Below, in pieces: positions 6,601-11,908 of a DNA stretch of 11,908 nt; position 1 is the first letter of the stretch; each line of letters starts with the position of its first letter. The notes beneath the pieces were generated by a model. The model did no database searches. It saw only the letters and a program-made list of their open reading frames with translations, and was not told where the DNA came from. The position numbers and the translations under genes were made by a program. The stretch is from contig JANNSG010000120.1 in assembly GCA_031402355.1 (NCBI GenBank), positions 1 to 11,908 of the forward strand, read 5' to 3'. The DNA comes from JACMNW01 sp031402355. GTDB lineage: Bacteria; Pseudomonadota; Alphaproteobacteria; Rhodobacterales; Rhodobacteraceae.

Positions 6601-7533
6601 TCAGCGTGAGGCGTGGAAATTCTGACCCAGTGCCGCAGGCGCGTTCAGCGAGGTGCGACCTTTGCCAGAGGACATGATCACCAGCACGAGGATGGTTATC
6701 AGATAGGGCGACATCGACAAGTATTCGACGGGGATTCTGGATCCCGCCGCCTGCAAATTCAACTGCAATACGGTGATGCCGCCAAAGAGATAGGCACCGA
6801 TCAGCACACGCCATGGTTTCCAGCTGGCAAACACCACGATTGCAAGTGCAATCCAGCCCGCGCCCGCCGTGATGCCGTCGGTCCATTGCGGCACCCGGAC
6901 AAGGCTGATGTAGGCGCCGCCAAGGCCCGCCATCGCCCCGCCGAACAGGATGGCAACCAGCCGGATGCGCCGCACTTTGTAGCCAAGGGCATGGGCGGCA
7001 TCGTGGTTCTCGCCAACCGCGCGCAGAACAAGGCCCGCCCGGGAATACTTCAAGACCCACCAGACCACGGCGATGATGGCGATCGAGGCATAGACCATCC
7101 AGTCATGGCTGAACAGAATGCGCCCAAGCACCGGAATATCGCGCAGCGGCCCAAACGGCACTGCCGCGGTCAGCGGTGGTTTGATGCCGTTGTAGCCCTG
7201 TCCCATCAGCGACGATAACCCCAACCCGAACAGCGTCAGCGCCAGCCCGGTTGCCACCTGATTGGCCAGCAGGGTCTGGGTCAGAAACGCAAAGATCAGG
7301 CTCAGCACAGCACCACCAGCCGCCCCGCCCAAAAATCCCAATACCGGGCTGTCCGTGCCGACGGCGGCCATAAAGCCGCAGATGGCGCCCATGATCATCA
7401 TCCCCTCGACCCCAAGGTTCAGAACACCAGCCTTTTCAACGATCAATTCGCCGATCGCGGCCAGCAGGATCGGCACTGCAGCCACCATGAGCGACGCGAT
7501 CAGGACGGCCGGGTTGATGCCACCAAAATCCAT
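6601..7533 (-). CDS. ABC transporter permease, BMP-type nucleoside/purine importer (second permease)
   Basis: This 310-residue integral membrane protein is of the BPD_transp_2 (RbsC/LivH-like) family. It is strongly hydrophobic with about eight to ten helices. Conserved landmarks are GELIVEKAGVLNLGVEGMM (28-46), characteristic of the second permease of BMP systems, and RAVGENHDAAHALGY (171-185), the cytoplasmic loop expected to contact the ATPase. It pairs with the upstream permease to form the inner-membrane channel. The ATG at 7533 shares one base with the TAA of the first permease and is preceded by GGGAG at 7541-7545 with 7-nt spacing, so the pair is translationally coupled. A longer in-frame opening to 7863 lies inside the first permease gene and is not used. 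Confidence 0.92.
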   Translation of the reverse strand: MDFGGINPAVLIASLMVAAVPILLAAIGELIVEKAGVLNLGVEGMMIMGAICGFMAAVGTDSPVLGFLGGAAGGAVLSLIFAFLTQTLLANQVATGLALTLFGLGLSSLMGQGYNGIKPPLTAAVPFGPLRDIPVLGRILFSHDWMVYASIAIIAVVWWVLKYSRAGLVLRAVGENHDAAHALGYKVRRIRLVAILFGGAMAGLGGAYISLVRVPQWTDGITAGAGWIALAIVVFASWKPWRVLIGAYLFGGITVLQLNLQAAGSRIPVEYLSMSPYLITILVLVIMSSGKGRTSLNAPAALGQNFHASR

Positions 7534-8618
7534 TATTTTGCTCCCGATGCAAAGAAGGTTCGGATGCGGTAATTGGACAGCAAGTCCACCGCCAACAAGA
7601 AGAACAACAGCATACCCTGAAACGCCTGAATGGCAGCAGAGGGCAGGCCAAGGTTGGTCGAGGCCATCTCGCCGCCGATATATGTCAGCGCCATCAAGAG
7701 ACCGGCCAGCAAGATGCCAAGCGGGTTCAACCGGCCAAGAAAGGCCACGATGATGGCAGTAAATCCGTAACCTACGTTGAAGTCGATGCTGATCTGGCCG
7801 GCCGGGCCGGTCACTTCGAACACCCCCGCCAACCCCGCCAATGCGCCGGAAATGCCCATGCACAGCACGACAAGCCGGTTCGGATCAACACCGTGGAAAC
7901 GCGCGGCGCGTGGCGCCTGACCTGCCAGTTTGATCTGAAAGCCCAGCATATGTTTTTGCAGCAGGATATAGGCGAAGATGACCGCGATGAAGGCCGCAAC
8001 CACACCCCAATGCATGCCTGAACCCGCGATCAGCTCGGGGTTGGATGCGGCTGGGTATTGCGCGAAATTGCGACTGCCGGGAAAGCCCGCGCCTTCTGGG
8101 TTGCGCAAGAACCCCAAGGCGGCCTTCGACAGGATTTTTTCCGCCACATAGACCAGCATCAAAGACACCAGAATCTCATTCGTGTTGAAGCGGGTTTTCA
8201 GAATCGCCGGGATCATGCCCCAAAGCCAACCGCCGAACGCGCCCGCCACGATCATCACCGGAAAGATCAAGCGGCTTTCCGTCGGATAAACTGCAAGTCC
8301 CACCGATGCGCCAAAAATTGCACCCATGATGTACTGACCCTCGGCCCCGATGTTCCAGATACCGGCGCGAAAGCCCAGCGACAGACCAACCGCAATCAAG
8401 ATCAACGGGCCTGCCTTGACCAACAACTGGCCCCGCAGATACCAGGCAAATTCACCAAACAACGGATCCCAGAAAATGGTGCGGATCGCCTCTGCCGGGT
8501 TCTTGCCAAGGATCGCAAACATGATGCCACCGCCGATCATGGTCAGGACCACGGCGATAACGGGTGTTGCGGCCTGCCAGAACCTGGATGGCGACGGGCG
8601 TTTTTCCAACCTAAGCAT
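7533..8618 (-). CDS. ABC transporter permease, BMP-type nucleoside/purine importer (first permease)
   Basis: This 361-residue membrane permease of the BPD_transp_2 family has an N-terminal helix at about 16-36. The conserved FRAGIWNIGAEGQYIMGAI follows at 83-101, FNTNEILVSLMLVYVA at 144-159, and the cytoplasmic-loop segment APRAARFHGVDPNRL at 235-249. The longer size relative to its partner is usual for the first permease of BMP-type systems. I chose the ATG at 8618 because GGAGG (8625-8629) lies 6 nt before it; an in-frame ATG at 8636 would put that ribosome-binding site inside the coding sequence. With this start, the gene overlaps the ATPase gene by 8 nt. Together with the second permease it should move a purine base or nucleoside across the inner membrane. 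Confidence 0.92.
   Translation of the reverse strand: MLRLEKRPSPSRFWQAATPVIAVVLTMIGGGIMFAILGKNPAEAIRTIFWDPLFGEFAWYLRGQLLVKAGPLILIAVGLSLGFRAGIWNIGAEGQYIMGAIFGASVGLAVYPTESRLIFPVMIVAGAFGGWLWGMIPAILKTRFNTNEILVSLMLVYVAEKILSKAALGFLRNPEGAGFPGSRNFAQYPAASNPELIAGSGMHWGVVAAFIAVIFAYILLQKHMLGFQIKLAGQAPRAARFHGVDPNRLVVLCMGISGALAGLAGVFEVTGPAGQISIDFNVGYGFTAIIVAFLGRLNPLGILLAGLLMALTYIGGEMASTNLGLPSAAIQAFQGMLLFFLLAVDLLSNYRIRTFFASGAK
7541..7545 (-). promoter_or_regulatory. Shine-Dalgarno of the second permease
   Basis: GGGAG, 7 nt before the ATG at 7533, lies inside the end of the first permease gene. It supports the short start. Confidence 0.75.
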
Positions 8619-10149
8619 GGGAAACCTCCATTCCATGGGCGCCGCCCATCATCAGGCCGATCTCATCTATCGTCAGGCCCTTCACCGGGCGCGGAACTGT
8701 CAGCCGCCCTTCGTTCAGCACCGCGAACCGGTCTGAAATTTCCAGCAGTTCATCCAGATCCTGACTGATCACCACCACCGCCGCCCCTTCGGATGCGCGG
8801 TTCAGGATGGATTGCCGGATGGCGGCGGCGGCGGCGGCATCGACACCCCAGGTGGGTTGGTTGATGACAATCACATCGGGGCTTTGTGAAAGCTCGCGCC
8901 CGATGACGAATTTCTGCAGGTTTCCGCCCGACAACGCACGCGCCGCAACATCAGAGCCGGGTGTGCGCACATCGTAATCTTTGATCACCTGTTCGGCGAA
9001 CGCGCGGGTCGCCTGCCAATCGACAAAGCCGGATTTCGCCAGTCCTTTGCGGATAGACCCGGTCAGAAATGCGTTTTCGACCAGGCTCATATCGGGGGCG
9101 GCAGCATGGCCAAGGCGGTCTTCGGGGGCTGACACGAACCCCAATGCGCGCCGTTGATTGGGGCTGTGCTTGCCAAGCGGCACCCCAAAGCTTTGCACCA
9201 TTTCCGGGGCAGATTTCAGTTCCCCCGAAAGCGCCAGCAGCAGTTCGTCCTGCCCGTTGCCCGCAACCCCGGCAATCCCCAGAATTTCGCCCCGGCGCAC
9301 CGAAAAACTCACGTTTTTCAGCGACGTCCCGAACGGGATTGGCGAAGCAACAGACAGCGCGTTTATCTCCAGCGCCGCTTTGGCATCCGGCCATTGCTTG
9401 GGCGCGCTGCGCTCGGGTGGGGTCAGCACCGCCCCCACCATCAGTTCCGCCATCTCGCGTGCCGTGCGTTCACGCGGCGTGCAAGTGGCCACCACGCGGC
9501 CGCGCCGCAGGATCGTCGCCTCATCACACAAAGCGCGGATTTCTTCCAGCTTGTGGCTGATATACAGGATCGCTGTGCCTTCAGACGACAATTGCCGCAG
9601 GGTTTTGAACAGAATTTCAACCTCTTGCGGGGTCAGCACCGATGTCGGCTCGTCCATAATCAAAAGCTTGGGGTCTTGCAGCAGACAGCGGATAATTTCC
9701 ACCCTTTGCCGTTCTCCTGCCGACAGATCGCCAACCATCCGGGCCGGGTCCAGCGGCAGGCCATAGGCGTTGCTGACATGGGTAATCTTGGCCGCAAGCG
9801 CCCCCATGGCAGGCGGTTTTTCCATGCCAAGCGACACGTTTTCGGCCACATTCAGGGCCTCGAACAGGCTGAAATGCTGAAACACCATCGCCACACCGGA
9901 CGCCCGCGCAGCGCGCGGTTCATGTGGCGCATAGGCCGCCCCGCGCAAAGTCATGCGGCCGGTGTCCGGTTTCACCAGACCGTAGATCATCTTCACCAGC
10001 GTTGATTTGCCGGCACCATTTTCACCCAGCAGGGCATGCACTTCGCCAGTCCGTATCGAAAACGACACATCGGAATTGGCCACCACGCCGGGGTAGGCCT
10101 TGGTCACACCTTCAACCGCCAATAATATCGGCCGAGCATCGCTGGTCAT
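8611..10149 (-). CDS. ABC transporter ATP-binding protein with two nucleotide-binding domains (BMP/nucleoside importer)
   Basis: This 512-residue cytoplasmic ATPase contains two fused ABC domains, as in sugar and nucleoside importers of the RbsA/YufO type. Domain 1 is complete: Walker A GENGAGKST (42-50), Q-loop Gln91, signature LSAGE (142-146), Walker B LLIMDE (162-167) and switch His199. Domain 2 is degenerate. Its Walker A reads GVAGNGQDE (294-302) without the Lys-Ser/Thr, Walker B ends in INQ (429-431) instead of a DE pair, and the switch histidine position is Gln463; the signature LSGGN (406-410) is kept. One working and one degenerate site is common in this family, so this need not mean loss of function. 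The ATG at 10149 overlaps the xdhC stop as ATGA and has AGGAG at 10158-10162. A six-alanine run encoded by GCC-type codons sits at 438-443. It powers the two permeases downstream. Confidence 0.93.
   Translation of the reverse strand: MTSDARPILLAVEGVTKAYPGVVANSDVSFSIRTGEVHALLGENGAGKSTLVKMIYGLVKPDTGRMTLRGAAYAPHEPRAARASGVAMVFQHFSLFEALNVAENVSLGMEKPPAMGALAAKITHVSNAYGLPLDPARMVGDLSAGERQRVEIIRCLLQDPKLLIMDEPTSVLTPQEVEILFKTLRQLSSEGTAILYISHKLEEIRALCDEATILRRGRVVATCTPRERTAREMAELMVGAVLTPPERSAPKQWPDAKAALEINALSVASPIPFGTSLKNVSFSVRRGEILGIAGVAGNGQDELLLALSGELKSAPEMVQSFGVPLGKHSPNQRRALGFVSAPEDRLGHAAAPDMSLVENAFLTGSIRKGLAKSGFVDWQATRAFAEQVIKDYDVRTPGSDVAARALSGGNLQKFVIGRELSQSPDVIVINQPTWGVDAAAAAAIRQSILNRASEGAAVVVISQDLDELLEISDRFAVLNEGRLTVPRPVKGLTIDEIGLMMGGAHGMEVSHA
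8625..8629 (-). promoter_or_regulatory. Shine-Dalgarno that fixes the first permease start
   Basis: GGAGG, 6 nt before the ATG at 8618, lies within the last codons of the ATPase gene. It favours this start over the in-frame ATG at 8636. Confidence 0.8.
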
Positions 10150-11087
10150 TGCGCAGTCTCCTGTCGGGCTATGGCTTGATGAGGTTGGCGCAGAAACGCG
10201 GTCGCCACGCCAATGGCAATCTGCTGCGGGTGTTTGCCCAAAGTGGGGTCGCCAATCGGGCACCCGATGCGGGCCATTTGCGCAGGGCTGTGCCCCAGTG
10301 CCGCCAGCCGCGACCGGAACCGCGCCCATTTGGTGGCCGACCCGATAAGACCAGCGCGCGCAAAGCCGTGGCCAAGCAGGCGGTGGCACAGATCAAGGTC
10401 CAGCGCGTGGGAATAGGTCAGGATCAGGTGTTCGGCATGGGCCGGGGCCAGTGCCACCGCATCTGCCGGGTTGGGCACCGGCAGGGCGCGGGTGTTTGGT
10501 GGGATGGTATCGGGAAAGCGGTCCAGACCCGTATCAACCCAAGTGATCGCCATGTCGGGCAGGGGGGCCAGAACCTGAACCAAAGCCCGCCCGACATGGC
10601 CCGCGCCCCAGACCCAAAGCTGGCATTCCCTGCGCAACAGTGGTTCGATCATCCAGCCTTGTATCTGTTCAGCAACCAGTGTCTTCGATCCGTTGCGCGC
10701 CAGCCGCAAACGGCCCGCGACCTTCATTGGGATTTCACCGCCAAATCCGGGCATTGGCCGGGCATAGGCGTCGCCCGAAACGGTCGATAGGCGCGCGGCA
10801 TCCCAGACTTCGGTCAGCAGCAGGACCGCGCCACCGCAACACTGACCAAGGTCAGGGCCAAGCGGAACCTTGTCCAGACGGTCCCCGGTCGACAGCGCCG
10901 CCCGCGCCCGCGCGGCTGCCTGCCATTCCAGCGCCCCGCCGCCAATGCTGCCCGATTGACCTGTCGCCCAGACCAGCATCGCCGCCCCGACCTCACGCGG
11001 GGATGATCCGTCGAAAGACGCAATCACCACGCGGGCCGCGCGGCCATGCTGTTGAACTGCATCCAGAAGGGCGTCCCTTTCAAACAT
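10146..11087 (-). CDS. xdhC: Xanthine dehydrogenase accessory protein XdhC
   Basis: This 313-residue cytoplasmic protein of the XdhC/CoxI family is not part of the mature enzyme. In Rhodobacter capsulatus XdhC binds the molybdenum cofactor and is needed to insert it, in sulfurated form, into the XdhB subunit. The N-terminal XdhC_CoxI domain shows GSSPREVGAAMLV (28-40), GSIGGGALEW (46-55) and GQCCGGAV (81-88). The C-terminal Rossmann domain shows LWVWGAGHVGRAL (157-169), a YSHALD segment, IGSATKWARFRSRL (248-261) and the family's CPIG near 276-279. The cysteine pair at 83-84 is a candidate cofactor-ligand site by analogy. The ATG at 11087 overlaps the xdhB stop by 8 nt and has a modest AAGG 7 nt upstream. 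The downstream ATPase gene overlaps by 4 nt, coupling the chaperone to the importer. The length is normal and the gene is intact. Confidence 0.95.
   Translation of the reverse strand: MFERDALLDAVQQHGRAARVVIASFDGSSPREVGAAMLVWATGQSGSIGGGALEWQAAARARAALSTGDRLDKVPLGPDLGQCCGGAVLLLTEVWDAARLSTVSGDAYARPMPGFGGEIPMKVAGRLRLARNGSKTLVAEQIQGWMIEPLLRRECQLWVWGAGHVGRALVQVLAPLPDMAITWVDTGLDRFPDTIPPNTRALPVPNPADAVALAPAHAEHLILTYSHALDLDLCHRLLGHGFARAGLIGSATKWARFRSRLAALGHSPAQMARIGCPIGDPTLGKHPQQIAIGVATAFLRQPHQAIARQETAQ
10158..10162 (-). promoter_or_regulatory. Shine-Dalgarno of the ATPase gene
   Basis: AGGAG, 8 nt before the ATG at 10149, lies in the end of xdhC. It rejects the longer in-frame opening that reaches into xdhC. 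Confidence 0.8.
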
Positions 11088-11908
11088 GGCGCTGCCTTTG
11101 CACGGCGGCCAGTATGCGTTCCGGCGTGGCGGGGGCGTCCAGCGCCGGATAGACTGATCCATCGCCCGCCGCCGCAACAGCATCGGACAAGGCAAAGAAC
11201 GCAGATATGCCCAGCATGAACGGGGGTTCCCCCACGGCTTTGGATTTCCCCACGGTGTCCTCGGTGTTCGGGCGGTCCCACAAGCCTACGTTGAACTCGC
11301 GCGGGCGGTCCGAACAGGCGGGGATCTTATAGGTGCTGGGCGCATGGGTGCGCAGCGCACCCCTGGCATCCCACACCAGTTCTTCCGTGGTCAGCCAGCC
11401 CGCGCCCTGCACATAAGCGCCTTCAATCTGGCCGATGTCTATCGCGGAGTTCAGCGAGGTGCCGGTATCGTGCAGGATATCCGCGCGCAGAATGCGGTTC
11501 TCGCCGGTCAGCGTGTCGATCACCACTTCGGTGACAGCAGCCCCGTAGGCGAAGTAAAGGAACGGGCGACCTTCGCCTTTCATCCGGTTCCAAGTAATTT
11601 TCGGCGTGGAATAGAACCCGGTTGATGACAGCGAAATGCGCGCCTGATAGGCCATCAGCGCAACTTCGGCAAAGCTGTAATCCGCGCCAGCAACGGTGAC
11701 GCGGCCATTGGCGAACCTCACCTGTGCCGGATCGGCCTGATGTTTGGCCGCCAGATGATCTGCCAGTCTCGCGCGGATCGTCTCACACGCCGCGCGGGTC
11801 GCCATGCCATTCAGATCGGCCCCAGATGATGCCGCAGTCGCGGACGTATTGGGCACTTTGCCGGTATCGGTTGCGGTGATCTTCACCAATCCCGCACCCA
11901 CGCCAAAT
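11080..11908 (-). CDS. xdhB: Xanthine dehydrogenase molybdopterin-binding (large) subunit, C-terminal part; gene runs off the right edge
   Basis: Only the last 275 codons are present; the reading frame is open through the window edge, so the 5' part is missing. A GTG at 11899-11901 is internal and not a start. The fragment corresponds to the second molybdenum-cofactor domain. It has KVPNTSATAASSGADLNG (17-34), SSTGFYSTPKI (94-104), the EGAYVQGAGW segment (162-171) and KAVGEPPFMLG (223-233). Glu227 of the GEPP motif corresponds to the catalytic base known in Rhodobacter XdhB (Glu730) and bovine xanthine oxidase (Glu1261). The enzyme hydroxylates hypoxanthine to xanthine and xanthine to urate in the cytoplasm, passing electrons to the FAD/iron-sulfur subunit XdhA. 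That subunit's gene is expected just outside the window, by analogy with the xdhABC order. The C-terminus (ALDAPATPERIL) is typical, so the end is intact. The xdhC start overlaps by 8 nt. Confidence 0.95.
   Translation of the reverse strand, partial: FGVGAGLVKITATDTGKVPNTSATAASSGADLNGMATRAACETIRARLADHLAAKHQADPAQVRFANGRVTVAGADYSFAEVALMAYQARISLSSTGFYSTPKITWNRMKGEGRPFLYFAYGAAVTEVVIDTLTGENRILRADILHDTGTSLNSAIDIGQIEGAYVQGAGWLTTEELVWDARGALRTHAPSTYKIPACSDRPREFNVGLWDRPNTEDTVGKSKAVGEPPFMLGISAFFALSDAVAAAGDGSVYPALDAPATPERILAAVQRQRHV

Noticed and set aside
8819..8839. GGC trinucleotide run as a possible variable microsatellite
   Set aside because: It encodes a six-alanine run just after the domain-2 D-loop of the ATPase. 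In GC-rich genomes such alanine runs are ordinary, and in-frame changes would be mild.
9154..10005. Open frame on the plus strand opposite the ATPase gene
   Set aside because: It is antisense to a gene with intact Walker and signature motifs, and its composition (Arg, His, Gln) is typical of antisense frames.
1..11908. Mobile elements, CRISPR arrays, RNA genes, toxin-antitoxin or defence modules
   Set aside because: No regularly spaced repeats, transposase or recombinase motifs, tRNA-like cloverleafs or defence domains were seen on either strand.

Overview
The window is GC-rich DNA packed with genes on both strands. It reads like the chromosome of an alphaproteobacterium, probably of the Rhodobacterales (Roseobacter/Rhodobacter group). 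That placement is an inference from base composition, from the xdhB-xdhC order known from Rhodobacter capsulatus, and from the overall character of the proteins. I see no rRNA, tRNA, CRISPR array, insertion sequence or phage module, so this looks like ordinary metabolic chromosome and not a mobile island.

Layout. (1) Positions 1-143 are a non-coding leader with a perfect 7-bp hairpin. It precedes the only plus-strand gene, an 836-residue FAD oxidoreductase fused to a GcvT-type folate-binding domain (dimethylglycine/sarcosine dehydrogenase family, 144-2654). (2) This gene converges on a minus-strand group across a 50-bp gap that holds two overlapping hairpins. Read in its direction of transcription, the group is a D-arginine-dehydrogenase-like FAD enzyme (4272-5348), a DUF938 SAM-dependent methyltransferase that overlaps it by 4 nt (3634-4275), and, after a 137-bp gap, a GH25 muramidase-like lipoprotein (2705-3496). 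(3) The right half, 5449-11908, is one tightly coupled minus-strand operon: the 3' end of xdhB, xdhC, then a BMP-type ABC importer made of a double ATPase, two permeases and a periplasmic binding protein. Gene overlaps along it are 8, 4, 8 and 1 nt, then a 60-nt gap before the binding protein. The operon ends in a textbook intrinsic terminator at 5375-5407.

How the genes fit together. XdhB is the molybdenum subunit of xanthine dehydrogenase and XdhC is its cofactor-insertion chaperone. Their translational coupling to a BMP-family importer makes a purine base or nucleoside (xanthine, hypoxanthine, guanine or a related compound) the likeliest cargo: uptake followed by oxidation to urate. The two flanking FAD enzymes both belong to families that oxidise amines or amino acids, so a general theme of scavenging reduced nitrogen is plausible but not proven.

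I did not find a clearly undescribed system. The most useful leads are: (a) the DauA-like enzyme lacks two of the substrate-contact residues of D-arginine dehydrogenase; (b) that gene starts 26 nt after the purine-operon terminator with no visible Shine-Dalgarno, so terminator read-through or an unusual promoter is likely; (c) the DUF938 methyltransferase of unknown substrate is coupled to it; (d) an eight-C run sits just upstream of the lysozyme gene, where it may form part of the ribosome-binding site of an alternative GTG start.
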